Assembly: GCF_000179915.2 (NCBI RefSeq)
Contig: NC_014963.1
Coordinates: forward strand, 3,038,001-3,102,000
DNA from: Terriglobus saanensis SP1PR4
GTDB lineage: Bacteria > Acidobacteriota > Terriglobia > Terriglobales > Acidobacteriaceae
Length of the DNA stretch: 64,000 bases
Direction of reading: 5' to 3'
Shown: positions 8,043-16,800 of the stretch, one piece after another
How positions within the stretch are numbered: the first letter of the stretch is position 1
Layout of the letters: each line of letters begins with the position of its first letter
Made by a program: the position numbers and the translations under genes
Notes under the pieces: generated by a model
What the model saw: the letters and a program-made list of their open reading frames with translations, nothing else
What the model was told of the DNA's origin: nothing
Databases searched by the model: none

Positions 8043-9227
8043 GTGGGTGCCTTGACCAGTTTGCTTGAACTACCCATCGCCGAGCAGGAACTACGGGGAC
8101 TGACGTTCACACCGCAAGAGATCGCTCAACAGCCGGAGACCTGGCGCAGGACTGCGCAGCTCTTCGAATCGGAGCAGGAGAAATTAGTAGCCTTCCTCGA
8201 ACGTGCCGGAGTCGTCGGCCCACTCGAAAAGCGCCCGGTCGTTATGCTGATCGGCGCAGGCACATCCGACTACATCGGCGAATCACTCGCTCCCCTTCTT
8301 CGGAAGCGTTGGGGCTGTGAAACATCGGCGGTCGCAAGTACCAGCCTGCTTCCCAGTCTCTCCGAGTACGTCGTACCGGGACGTCGCTATCTCTGGATAT
8401 CTTTTTCTCGCTCCGGCGACTCTCCTGAAGGCGTCAACGTATTGGAACAGGCGCTGGAGATGTACCCCGAGATCTCGCATCTTGTCGTAACCTGCAATCC
8501 TCATTCGCGCATGGCCGCCCTTGCGGCCAACCAACCTCATGCCTGCACGGCAGTCCTCGACGACGCGGTGAACGATCGCAGTCTTGCCATGACAAGTTCT
8601 TTCACCAACATGGTCATCTTTGGGCAATGCCTCGCCCACGCCCGGAGCTTCGCCGAGTACCAACCGATCCTCGAAGGCATGATCGCCTCCGCAAAGAGGT
8701 TCATTGCCGATTCCGCCGATCTCTCAAAGGCCATCGCGGAGCACGGAACCCAGCGTATCTGCATGATCGGTTCTGGCTCTCTTGCTGCTGTTGCGCAGGA
8801 AGCTTCTTTGAAGGTTCTTGAGATGTCTGGAGGCCACATCAAGACGATGTCGCAGACCTCTCTTGGACTTCGCCACGGCCCCATGGCCGCGCTCGACAGC
8901 GACACCGACCTGATCTGCTTCCTCTCTTCGGAACGCACACGTGTTCGCTATGAGATCGACCTTCTCCGCGAGATCCGAGCCAAGAAAATCACCGCGACCT
9001 GCATTGTCGTTGGCCTGAAATCAAGTGAGGCTGAGGCCCTGCCCTTCTGCGACATTTACCACGCAATCGACGGGTCGTTCCCCGATGCCTATCGCCCGCC
9101 TGTGGACGTGATCTTCGGACAGCTTCTTGGGCTCTACTCGTCAATCTCTCTTGGTCTCCGACCGGATGCACCAAGCCCCGCAGGCGTGATTAACCGCGTC
9201 GTAAGCGACTTCACCATCTATCGCTAA
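8043..9227 (+). CDS. agaS: AgaS-like SIS-domain sugar isomerase/deaminase
   Basis: A 394-aa protein with two SIS domains. VVMLIGAGTSDYIGESLAPL, then SFSRSGDSPEGV and DRSLAMTSSFTNM, lie in the first half; IGSGSLAAVAQEASLKVLEM, LGLRHGPMAAL and the terminal NRVVSDFTIY lie in the second. These match E. coli AgaS, the galactosamine-6-phosphate deaminase/isomerase of the N-acetylgalactosamine pathway. The start is GTG at 8043 with GGAGG at 8029-8033 (9-bp spacing); an in-frame TTG at 7998 has no ribosome site and would place the operator-like repeat inside the gene. Neighbouring GH109, NagX-like and DeoR-type genes support an amino-sugar role. The exact substrate is not proven. Confidence 0.85.
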   Translation: MGALTSLLELPIAEQELRGLTFTPQEIAQQPETWRRTAQLFESEQEKLVAFLERAGVVGPLEKRPVVMLIGAGTSDYIGESLAPLLRKRWGCETSAVASTSLLPSLSEYVVPGRRYLWISFSRSGDSPEGVNVLEQALEMYPEISHLVVTCNPHSRMAALAANQPHACTAVLDDAVNDRSLAMTSSFTNMVIFGQCLAHARSFAEYQPILEGMIASAKRFIADSADLSKAIAEHGTQRICMIGSGSLAAVAQEASLKVLEMSGGHIKTMSQTSLGLRHGPMAALDSDTDLICFLSSERTRVRYEIDLLREIRAKKITATCIVVGLKSSEAEALPFCDIYHAIDGSFPDAYRPPVDVIFGQLLGLYSSISLGLRPDAPSPAGVINRVVSDFTIYR

Positions 9228-9235
9228 CCCGGTGG

Positions 9236-9262
9236 CTGGCGTACTTCCTTCGCGTACGCCAG
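9236..9262. terminator. Hairpin between convergent agaS and GH109 genes
   Basis: CTGGCGTAC (9236-9244) pairs with GTACGCCAG (9254-9262) around a 9-base loop. It lies exactly between two convergent stop codons. There is no long T-run, so it may be a weak bidirectional terminator. Confidence 0.5.
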
Positions 9263-9270
9263 TTCCAGAT

Positions 9271-10632
9271 CTAGACCTGCGTGGCGATCGCCGAAACCTT
9301 CCGCTGCTTCCACTTGCCTCGAGTAAAGTCGGGAAACTCCACGGGCGCGCTGCCGTGGCTGACTGAAGCAACGCTGAGCGGAGCTACGGAAGACCAGGCA
9401 GCAGTGTCATAGACATCGATGTCCGGCGGCAAGCCTTCGCGTACGCACTGCAGCAAACGGTAAAGCATGATGTAGTCCATGCCGCCGTGACCGCCAAGCT
9501 TCTGCGCGATCTCCCCTTCGGTCTTCCAAAGCGGATGCTGATACTCCTTCCACTTATCGATCGGCTCCCACGACTCATCGGAGTTCTGTCCGTCGAGATA
9601 GATGCGCGGAGGATAGTCCTGAAAAACGCCCTTCGTTCCGGCGATCAAGTTGATCCTGTCATAGGGATGAGGGTTCGCCACCGCGTGCTTCACGGTGATC
9701 GTCAGACCGTTCACCGTCTTGATCATGGAAGTGTTCATATCGCCGGTGACGTACTTCTCCGCCATGCGCGGATCGTCTGCCTTCAAATGTTCTTTGCGGT
9801 AGGCGTCCAGACCGCGTTGCGGCGTGCTCATCGAAACGATGTACCCGAAGCGATCGCCGCGTTGGATCCCCATATAGTTCGCTACCGGTCCTAGCCCGTG
9901 GGTTGGATAGATATTGCCGTCGCGTTTGAGGTGCTCGGCACGCCGCCACAGACCCTCACCTGCTGTTGAGAACAGCTCTTCGCGCAAGTCGTGAAGGTAA
10001 GCTCCCTCTCCGTACAGCAGCTCGCCAAACTTCCCTGCATGCACCATCCGCAGGATGAGCGTCTCGTTGTATCCGTAACAACAGTTCTCCAGCATCATGC
10101 AGTGCTTGCGTGTCTCTTCCGACGTCTTCACGATCTTCCAGCAATCTTCGATTGTTGTAACCCCAGGCACTTCGAGGGCGACATCTTTGCCATGCTTCAT
10201 GCCGAAGATCGCCATCTCCGTATGCCAGACCCACGGAGTCGCAATCACAACCAGGTCTACATCCTGCCTGCTAAGCATCTTCTCAAAATCGTGCGGACCG
10301 TCTGTATAGAGCTCCGGCTTCTTCTGCCCTGCCGCTACCACGAGAGAAGCCGCGTGCTCGGCCTTCTCCTTCACAAGATCGCAGAGACCCACCATCTGCG
10401 CATCGGCGGCGAGCAGGTTCTGGAGCAGGTTCGTGCCTCGACCTCCAGTCCCGATCAAGACCACGCGCGGGTCTTTCTTTTGAAAAGGCACGTCGATCAT
10501 CGTTGCCGACCCGGACGCTTCGGCATGCGCAAGGCTTCCCAGGTTTGCGGCAACGGCAGTCGCCGCACTCATCTGCATAAAGCGCCGCCTGCTCCACGAC
10601 GCAAAACTTATTTCCTTATCGTCGAAGTTCAT
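9271..10632 (-). CDS. GH109-type Gfo/Idh/MocA protein (alpha-N-acetylgalactosaminidase-like), TAT-exported
   Basis: A 453-aa protein with a twin-arginine signal (SWSRRRFMQMSAATAVA). It has a Rossmann NAD site (RVVLIGTGGRGTNLLQNL, about residues 56-73), then the GH109 pattern: VVIATPWVWHTEMAIFGMKHG, ALEVPGVTTIEDCW, MMLENCCYG, GELLYGEGAYLHDLREELF. GH109 enzymes use tightly bound NAD to cleave alpha-linked GalNAc by an oxidation-elimination route. The ATG at 10632 has AAGGAGAGTC just ahead. It is convergent with agaS and divergent from the nagX-like gene. A plain dehydrogenase of the same superfamily is the alternative, but the EVPG and HDLRE motifs favour GH109. It probably acts in the periplasm. 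Confidence 0.8.
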   Translation of the reverse strand: MNFDDKEISFASWSRRRFMQMSAATAVAANLGSLAHAEASGSATMIDVPFQKKDPRVVLIGTGGRGTNLLQNLLAADAQMVGLCDLVKEKAEHAASLVVAAGQKKPELYTDGPHDFEKMLSRQDVDLVVIATPWVWHTEMAIFGMKHGKDVALEVPGVTTIEDCWKIVKTSEETRKHCMMLENCCYGYNETLILRMVHAGKFGELLYGEGAYLHDLREELFSTAGEGLWRRAEHLKRDGNIYPTHGLGPVANYMGIQRGDRFGYIVSMSTPQRGLDAYRKEHLKADDPRMAEKYVTGDMNTSMIKTVNGLTITVKHAVANPHPYDRINLIAGTKGVFQDYPPRIYLDGQNSDESWEPIDKWKEYQHPLWKTEGEIAQKLGGHGGMDYIMLYRLLQCVREGLPPDIDVYDTAAWSSVAPLSVASVSHGSAPVEFPDFTRGKWKQRKVSAIATQV

Positions 10633-10747
10633 CGACTCTCCTTAGCCCGCCTAAGTCACATTCATCACAAGATGTCGTCGTCAACGAATCTTTTGGATGA
10701 GCTTATTGGATGAATCGAAACCTGTCAAAACAATAAATGCCATCATC

Positions 10748-10762
10748 GAAAGAATTTGAAAG
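10748..10762 (-). promoter_or_regulatory. Candidate AgaR/DeoR-type operator in the divergent GH109/nagX region
   Basis: Read on the minus strand, CTTTC-AAATT-CTTTC occurs here: two identical pentamers 10 bp apart, like the repeat before agaS. It lies 18 bp upstream of the chosen nagX start and 116 bp upstream of the GH109 start, so it could serve both. Confidence 0.35.
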
Positions 10763-10779
10763 CTAACGAAGGATTCACC

Positions 10780-12039
10780 ATGCTAGAATCGGCGCACACT
10801 ACGACAGAAGACATTCAAGTCGTAGCCACACTGCTTGGGAGATCCTTCATGGGCACATCCGTAGCCGTTCCGCCGCAACGCAACGTTGCAGTCGATGCCT
10901 ATCGCGGCTTAGTCATGCTGCTCATGATGGGCGAAGTCATGCAGTTTGAAGTCGTGGCCCGCTCTTTCCCGAGCAGTACCATCTGGCGCATACTCTCCTT
11001 TAATCAAAGCCACGTGCAGTGGGTCGGCATGGGTCTCCACGATATGATCCAGCCGTCCTTCACCTTTCTGGTGGGCGTCGCTCTTCCCTACTCGCTACGC
11101 AGTCGTCAGAAAAAGGGTCAGAGCTTCCAGAAGATCGTCGGCCACACCATCTGGCGAAGCTTTCTTCTTGTCGCCCTGGGTATCTTTCTGAGGTCCATCC
11201 ACAGCCCCATGACGAACTATACGTTCGAAGATACGCTCACGCAGATCGGTCTTGGGTATACCTTTGCCGTCCTCCTCACCTTTGTTCGACCGCGCTGGCA
11301 ATGGACAGCCTTCGGTACACTCTTATTCTTTTACTGGCTCGCCTGGGCGCTCTATCCCGCGCCCGGCCCCAACTTCCCTTATGCTTCCGTTGGAGTTCCG
11401 GACGCCTGGCACCAGCATCTTCTTCATGGCTTCGCCTCGCACTGGAATAAGAACAGCAATCTTGGACAGGCCTTCGATGTCTGGTTCCTTAATCTGTTTC
11501 CCCGCCCGGATCGCTTCCTTTTCAATGAAGGTGGCTATCTGACGCTCAGTTTTATCCCCACGCTCGCCACCATGCTTCTTGGACTGGCTGCAGGACGTTG
11601 GTTTATCGCGAGCACACCGGTCATTCCAATTCGCAAATTCCTTATCGCCGCTGTGCTTCTCCTGAGCGGGGGACTTTTGTTGCACTTTACCGGTATCTGT
11701 CCCATCGTTAAACGAATCTGGACGCCTGCCTGGACGCTCTGGAGCGGCGGTGTCTGCTTTCTCTTTCTCGCAGCCTTCTCCTGGTTTGTAGACATCAAGA
11801 AAAACACACGGATTGCCTATCCTCTTGTTGTAGTGGGAATGAACTCCATCGCCGCTTACCTGATGGCCCACCTCTTCGAAGATTTCATCCTAAGCAGCTT
11901 CCGTATTAACTTGGGCATGCGTGTCCTGAACGTCTTTGGCACAGCGTTGGAGCCGGTCTTTATAGGTGCACTCACGCTCGCGATCTATTGGCTTATACTG
12001 CACTGGATGTTCCGGAACAAGATTTTCCTTCGCATTTGA
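10780..12039 (+). CDS. NagX-like multi-pass membrane protein (heparan-alpha-glucosaminide N-acetyltransferase family)
   Basis: A roughly 419-aa integral membrane protein with about ten hydrophobic segments. RNVAVDAYRGLVMLLMMGEV at the start, DMIQPSFTFLVGVALPYSL, and the late GMNSIAAYLMAHLFEDF mark the family that includes bacterial NagX and the mammalian HGSNAT acetyltransferase. Family members are found in amino-sugar catabolic clusters; whether NagX acetylates or transports is unsettled. The ATG at 10780 has GAAGGA at 10768-10773; an in-frame TTG at 10756 and ATG at 10849 are alternatives. It is followed 23 bp later by the DeoR-type regulator, so the two are probably cotranscribed. It lies divergent to the GH109 gene. 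Confidence 0.75.
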   Translation: MLESAHTTTEDIQVVATLLGRSFMGTSVAVPPQRNVAVDAYRGLVMLLMMGEVMQFEVVARSFPSSTIWRILSFNQSHVQWVGMGLHDMIQPSFTFLVGVALPYSLRSRQKKGQSFQKIVGHTIWRSFLLVALGIFLRSIHSPMTNYTFEDTLTQIGLGYTFAVLLTFVRPRWQWTAFGTLLFFYWLAWALYPAPGPNFPYASVGVPDAWHQHLLHGFASHWNKNSNLGQAFDVWFLNLFPRPDRFLFNEGGYLTLSFIPTLATMLLGLAAGRWFIASTPVIPIRKFLIAAVLLLSGGLLLHFTGICPIVKRIWTPAWTLWSGGVCFLFLAAFSWFVDIKKNTRIAYPLVVVGMNSIAAYLMAHLFEDFILSSFRINLGMRVLNVFGTALEPVFIGALTLAIYWLILHWMFRNKIFLRI

Positions 12040-12062
12040 CCACGGGCAAAAGATTGGGCGAG

Positions 12063-12890
12063 ATGAAGAAAGAAGTAGCCAAGAGACATCTCAACGAAAC
12101 ACGTATAGAAGAACCCTTGCAAGAAGGCATGATGGCCGAAGAGCGGCGCATGCAGATCCTACAGATCCTCCGGTCGGAAGGCCGGGCCAAGGTCAACGAA
12201 CTCGCCCAGCGCTTCAACACCTCCGCCGTAACTATTCGTAGTGACCTCAATGAACTAGATCAGCGCGGCCTGGTGCAGCGCTCACACGGTGGTGCGGTCA
12301 TTCAGGACACCGTCTTCCGCGAGTCGCCAGTCCACGAGCGAATCAAGAGTCAATCTAAAGAGAAGCAGCGCATTGGTGCAATGGCTGCTACCCTCGTTCG
12401 CGAGGGAGAGACCATCATCCTCGATTCAGGTACGACTGCTCTTGAGGTCGCTCGCAATCTAAAAAATATTCCCATGATTCAGGTCATCACCAATGGCGTG
12501 AACATTGCAGCGGAACTGCTCAACTCTCGCAACACGCAGATCATCATGATGGGTGGCACCGTCCGTAACGACTCTGCCTCGATCGTCGGCCGTTCCACCG
12601 AAGACATGCTGGAGCAGTTCTCTGCCGACAAGCTCTTCCTCTGCGGCGCTGGCTGCGATCCCGACTTCGGTGTGAGCGGCACAAACCTCGAGGAGACCAT
12701 GGCGAACCGCGCCATGCTCCGCGCTGCACGCGAGATCATTGTTGTTGCCGATGCCAGCAAATTCAGTAAGCGCAGTATGTCTCTAATCGCCTCCTTCTCA
12801 GAAGTCGACATCGTCATCAGCGATGTAAGCATGCTGCCAGAGGTGCAGGAGAGAATCCGTTCCTTCGGCTGCAAACTGATTCTGGTGTAA
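12063..12890 (+). CDS. agaR: DeoR-family transcriptional regulator (AgaR-like)
   Basis: A DeoR-type repressor. The winged HTH is RRMQILQILRSEGRAKVNEL followed by SAVTIRSDLNEL and the signature RSHGGAV. The C-terminal sugar-phosphate-binding domain has ETIILDSGTTALEVARNL, NSRNTQIIMMGGTVR and FLCGAGCDPDFGVS. Such proteins are released from DNA by a phosphorylated sugar. The start is uncertain: ATG 12063 follows nagX by 23 bp; ATG 12132, four bases after AGAAGG, also fits the usual DeoR N-terminus. Linkage to agaS, GH109 and nagX suggests GalNAc/galactosamine control. The related TTTC-repeat sites nearby are candidate targets. A strong terminator follows. Confidence 0.8.
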   Translation: MKKEVAKRHLNETRIEEPLQEGMMAEERRMQILQILRSEGRAKVNELAQRFNTSAVTIRSDLNELDQRGLVQRSHGGAVIQDTVFRESPVHERIKSQSKEKQRIGAMAATLVREGETIILDSGTTALEVARNLKNIPMIQVITNGVNIAAELLNSRNTQIIMMGGTVRNDSASIVGRSTEDMLEQFSADKLFLCGAGCDPDFGVSGTNLEETMANRAMLRAAREIIVVADASKFSKRSMSLIASFSEVDIVISDVSMLPEVQERIRSFGCKLILV

Positions 12891-12921
12891 TTCCAGAAAG
12901 TAAGTTACGTGTAAAGAAAGA

Positions 12922-12957
12922 GACCGCAGTGGTGGATCACCACTGCGGTCTTTTTTT
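12922..12957. terminator. Strong intrinsic terminator, probably bidirectional
   Basis: GACCGCAGTGGTG (12922-12934), loop GAT, then the perfect complement CACCACTGCGGTC (12938-12950) and seven T (12951-12957). On the minus strand the hairpin is followed by TCTTTCTTTA, so it can also end the convergent receptor transcript, whose gene stops at 12965. Confidence 0.92.
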
Positions 12958-12964
12958 GTCCCTC

Positions 12965-15900
12965 TTAGTAATAGAACTTCAACCCGATCTGAATGAGCCG
13001 CGGGTCGCGAGCGGCAGTCACCACTCCGAAGTTTGTTGAACCGAACGTCGTCGCATTGTTGGAGTTCTGCGGCCCGGGTGCGGCAAAGAGGAAGTTCGGA
13101 TGGTTGAGCGCGTTGTAAAACTCTCCGCGCAATTCAAAACGCCTTGCCTCGCTGAGCGGGACCGTCTTCAAGATGGAGATGTCCCAGTTTTTATTTCCTG
13201 GCCCATTTACCGAATTCATAGATACGTTGCCATACGATCCAAGCGCGGGGTCTTGGAAGGCGCATGTGTTGAAGAATGTGCCAGGAAGACAGGGCTTGTC
13301 TGACGACTTTTGTCCCGGCACAAAGTCTGGTCTCTGCTGTCCGTCGGAGTTCGCAAAGTTTGCATTGGAGTCAGTTACGGTAAACCATGTGCCCGAAGAC
13401 AGCGTTGCAATTCCGGATAACTGCCAGTTGCCAATCGCGTAATTGAGTACGGGGCCCGCACTACCCGCAAAAGCCTTTCCCTTACCAATAGGAAGGTCCC
13501 AGGAATAACCTGTCGTAAACCGATGCCGATTATCAAAGTCCAGGTTTCCGTACTCACTGAGCAGTCGTTCATTGCGGAAGGAATCATTGTTCTGCGCACC
13601 CAGGTTCGCGTTCGAAGAATTTCCAAGAGCGTGGCTGTAGGTGTAGTTCACAATCGCTGCCACACCGTGGCTCAGATGCTGCTCCAGCTTCACCTGAGCG
13701 GAGTTGTAGTTTGAGAATCCGTTCGAACGCAGCCAACCGATCGAGGTATCAAGCGTCGGGAAAGGTCGGCGCGGCGCGGAAGCAGCGGAAGAATCCGCTG
13801 TAGGCGAGGCCTGATTCAAATTGCCAAACGTATATTGGTGCGTTCCCTTCGACCCCACGTAGGCAACTTCCACCGTGGTGTGCGACGTGAGTTCATGCTG
13901 TACGGTCACGTGCCACTGCGCCACGTAAGGCGTCTTCAAATTGTCCTCGGAAAATAGATTCGGCGTATTGGGATCGCTGAGAGCATTGGACGGGAATCCA
14001 TTCGCAAGTGTACGAAGTCCAGGAACCGAACAGTCCAGCACCGCGGCATACGACGCCAGGCTACAAGGTGCTACAAAGTTTTGCGAGGCAAAGTAAGGGG
14101 GATTGAAGCCCGGACTTGGATTGCTGTAAGGCCCGCTCTCTTCCCCGTTGAAGAAGAGCCCCGAAGCCGCGCGCAATACCCAACCTTTCTTGAATTGATA
14201 GGCAAGACCGAAGCGGGGAGAGACGTTTGTGTAGATCGGCGGAATCAAACCGTTCGATGCGGTTCGATTCACGGTTAAGAGACTTGCAAGCGTTGGCGTG
14301 AGCACAGCATTGTTGCTCTTAGGAATATCAAGCTGCCCTGTGATGGGATTGAAGTTCGCCTGAGAGTTATGCCGTTCGAGGATAGCAGAAAAGATGTCGT
14401 AGCGAATACCTACATTGAGCGTCAAACTGGGCGTGACGCGCCAATCATCCTGCAGAAACAAGCCATAAACTTTACGGTTGTAGTCAACATTATTGATGTT
14501 GTTAATGCCACCGCCATCAGGCTGCCCTGTGAGCAGAGTTGCAAAACCGCTTCCGCCGGTTCCCTGGCTGGCCGGGTTATCCGTAAACTGTGTTCCAAAG
14601 TTGAGTGTGCCACGTGGAGCAGCGGGCTGGAAGATCGTGAATTCTTCAGGGCGGTACTCGCCACCAAACTTGATGCTGTGACTATGCACAATCAACGTGA
14701 ACGTATCCGAAAGAGAATAAGTGTTCTGGATCTCGTTCGACGGGAGATAAGTGGGGCTGCCCAGGGTGGCTACATCGTTGAAGAACATCTGCGGCAGACC
14801 ACCGTTATCCGTACCCGCTTGATATGGCACACCCGGAAATCCGATCTGTCCGGAAACGTCCGTGCCGGAGTTGAACTGGAAACGATTCGTATGCAGGCGG
14901 TTATAGCCCACACGAATCTCGTTCACGCGGGTCGGTGAAAAGACATGCGTTTCGCTCACAGCAATCGAATAGGCCCGGTTATCCCCAACGCCGCTGAAGA
15001 AGCCGCCGCCATCGGCCAGCCCGGGAAACGTCGCCGGAATCGTGGATGGAGCACGGCTCATACTGAACCGATAAAAGATATTGTCGCTATGCGTCAGAAC
15101 CTGATCTACGCGGACATCGCCCTGGTTTGCGTTGCGAGTCAGCTTAGGATTCGACACATAGTTATAGCCCGCCCCGTTTGCGTTCGGCGCTGGATAAAGA
15201 GCCGCCAACTTCGCGCCCAGCGTATCGATGGCCGTTGTCGGAATGACATTGGAGGGTGTCCCATCCGCGTTATAGCCAAAGGGCACGCCGCAATACCCAG
15301 TGGGGCTGGTCGCAGAAGCCTGTGTGTTCTTCGTGTCGAAGAGTTCGCCGTTGTACGTCACATTGCCGTTACAGTCCGAAACGCCAGTGGGCGCGGTGAG
15401 ATCCAGCTGACTGGTAAAATCTCCTGACCGTTGCGCAGCGGTTGGAATAAGCGCCGTATAGGTCTGCCCTTGTGACAACCTCAGGCCTTCATAATCCGCA
15501 AACAGGAAGAGCTTGTCGTGCAGGATGGGCAAGCCGATCGTCGCACCGAACTGGTTCTGGTGATAGGAAGGCAACGTCTGATCGAAGTAGTTCCGCGCGT
15601 CAAATGCCTGATTGCGCAAGAACTCATAGACCACTCCATGGATATGGTTCGTACCGCTTTTGGTCGTTGCGTTGATCACAGCGCCCGTAGCACGGCCGAA
15701 CTCCGCGGAGTAGGAGTCCGTTTCAAAGCGAAACTCCTGAAGAGCATCCACCGACGGCATCACGACATAGTTCGCTTCATTCAAAAGATCGGGAAGATTG
15801 GAGTTGTTATCGATGCCATCAAGCAGGAAGTTGTTCTGCAAAGAACGCGCTCCATTGGCGCTGAAACCGTATCCGCCTTCATCACGAGCTCCGGGCTCGC

Positions 15901-16414
15901 TGACCGTCACACCAGCCGACAGCTGTGCCAGTTGCACAGGATTTCTCCCATTCAGCGGAAGCGTCTGCATCGTGCGGCTATCGATCAGCTGGCTACGCTC
16001 TGAGGTCGCCGTCTCCAGAACCGGTGCGGTGTCCGTCACTTCCACAACGGAACTTACTTCCCCGGTCTGGAGTACAAGGTCAAACTGTTGCCGCTGCTGA
16101 ACGCTGAGATTGAACGGACCAGCGACCGCCTGGCTGAACCCAGCCGCGCTTACGGTCAACTTATAGGTACCAATATGCACCGGACTGATCGTCCACTCAC
16201 CATTCGGTGCGCTCTTTGCGTGATACACAAAGTTCGTTTCGGTACTGGTCACAGTAATGTCCGCCATCGGCACCGTCGCACCCGTCTTATCGGTGACGCG
16301 GCCTGCAACGGTGGCGGTATCAATTTGCGCTCGTAAGGTGCCCGCGAAGGCGCAAAGGGAAAGGAGAACAAACGCAATGAAACGGCTTTTCTTCAAATTC
16401 CTTCGGATGCGCAT
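12965..16414 (-). CDS. TonB-dependent receptor, Oar-like, with N-terminal carboxypeptidase-regulatory domain
   Basis: A 1149-aa outer-membrane receptor. The signal peptide (RFIAFVLLSLCAFAGTLRA) is followed by a regulatory beta-sandwich (TATVAGRVTDKTGATVPMAD, about residues 34-115) and the plug (PLNGRNPVQLAQLSAGV; LLDGIDNNSNLPD; VINATTKSGTNHIHGVVYEF). The long beta-barrel ends with RDPRLIQIGLKFYY, which has the terminal aromatic expected of barrel proteins. Such receptors import substrates with TonB energy. Its start has GAAGGGAAA just upstream. It converges on the DeoR-type gene and its upstream region holds TTTC-rich repeats, so it may import the amino-sugar glycan handled by the neighbouring genes. 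That substrate is inference. Confidence 0.88.
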   Translation of the reverse strand: MRIRRNLKKSRFIAFVLLSLCAFAGTLRAQIDTATVAGRVTDKTGATVPMADITVTSTETNFVYHAKSAPNGEWTISPVHIGTYKLTVSAAGFSQAVAGPFNLSVQQRQQFDLVLQTGEVSSVVEVTDTAPVLETATSERSQLIDSRTMQTLPLNGRNPVQLAQLSAGVTVSEPGARDEGGYGFSANGARSLQNNFLLDGIDNNSNLPDLLNEANYVVMPSVDALQEFRFETDSYSAEFGRATGAVINATTKSGTNHIHGVVYEFLRNQAFDARNYFDQTLPSYHQNQFGATIGLPILHDKLFLFADYEGLRLSQGQTYTALIPTAAQRSGDFTSQLDLTAPTGVSDCNGNVTYNGELFDTKNTQASATSPTGYCGVPFGYNADGTPSNVIPTTAIDTLGAKLAALYPAPNANGAGYNYVSNPKLTRNANQGDVRVDQVLTHSDNIFYRFSMSRAPSTIPATFPGLADGGGFFSGVGDNRAYSIAVSETHVFSPTRVNEIRVGYNRLHTNRFQFNSGTDVSGQIGFPGVPYQAGTDNGGLPQMFFNDVATLGSPTYLPSNEIQNTYSLSDTFTLIVHSHSIKFGGEYRPEEFTIFQPAAPRGTLNFGTQFTDNPASQGTGGSGFATLLTGQPDGGGINNINNVDYNRKVYGLFLQDDWRVTPSLTLNVGIRYDIFSAILERHNSQANFNPITGQLDIPKSNNAVLTPTLASLLTVNRTASNGLIPPIYTNVSPRFGLAYQFKKGWVLRAASGLFFNGEESGPYSNPSPGFNPPYFASQNFVAPCSLASYAAVLDCSVPGLRTLANGFPSNALSDPNTPNLFSEDNLKTPYVAQWHVTVQHELTSHTTVEVAYVGSKGTHQYTFGNLNQASPTADSSAASAPRRPFPTLDTSIGWLRSNGFSNYNSAQVKLEQHLSHGVAAIVNYTYSHALGNSSNANLGAQNNDSFRNERLLSEYGNLDFDNRHRFTTGYSWDLPIGKGKAFAGSAGPVLNYAIGNWQLSGIATLSSGTWFTVTDSNANFANSDGQQRPDFVPGQKSSDKPCLPGTFFNTCAFQDPALGSYGNVSMNSVNGPGNKNWDISILKTVPLSEARRFELRGEFYNALNHPNFLFAAPGPQNSNNATTFGSTNFGVVTAARDPRLIQIGLKFYY

Positions 16415-16440
16415 ACAGGTTTCCCTTCAGGCTTCGTGAA

Positions 16441-16492
16441 CTTTCATTTGATTACGTATTGTTGTGAATATTCATCTATTCTTATTTTCTTG
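16441..16492 (-). promoter_or_regulatory. TTTC-rich control region of the first receptor gene
   Basis: The AT-rich stretch upstream of the receptor start carries CTTTCATTTGATTAC (16441-16455) and TTCATCTATTCTTATTTTC (16471-16489), degenerate versions of the pentamer repeats before agaS. It also holds TTGTGAATATT at 16462-16472, an 11-mer seen again at 36930-36940. It is the likely promoter/operator zone; no clear -35/-10 pair was found. Confidence 0.3.
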
Positions 16493-16670
16493 TCAATATA
16501 AAAAGAAGACTGATCAGCGAAAATGCGTCCGCGCCATCTGTGGAGAATCGATGGCGCGCGGTCCAAAAGGCTATGGAGAGCCGATCGCATGTAAGGGAAA
16601 GTGCAGAAGGCGCGAATCTTGTGGCTTCAGTACTGCCGTGAGCGGAGAGACCGCTGTAGCACCGGAGAAC

Positions 16671-16800
16671 TTACGATGTTGCCAATCGCGAAGCTTCGGT
16701 GAAGGTGCGATCCCGGCTGACGTTTGCGCCCGCTGGGACCACACGATAAGCATGCACCGGTTCTAAGAGGTTGAACTTTCCGATGCCCTTCAAAGCCACA
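16671..16800 (-). other. Possible tail fragment of a nucleotide-cyclase-like gene; rest of 16415-16800 holds no clear gene
   Basis: The 386-bp interval 16415-16800 has no convincing intact gene. Directly after the stop of the 475-aa lipoprotein, a minus-strand frame with no start of its own reads VALKGIG...LEPVHAYRVV and stops at 16671. LKGI...EPV.AYRV resembles the C-terminal end of class III adenylate/guanylate cyclase domains, but the match is short and could be chance. A 9-bp stem (CGCGCCATC 16530-16538 with GATGGCGCG 16550-16558) also lies here, without a good T-run. Confidence 0.25.

Noticed and set aside
16464-16766. 100-codon plus-strand frame between the first receptor and the lipoprotein
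   Set aside because: Starts inside the AT-rich control region and shows no family features.
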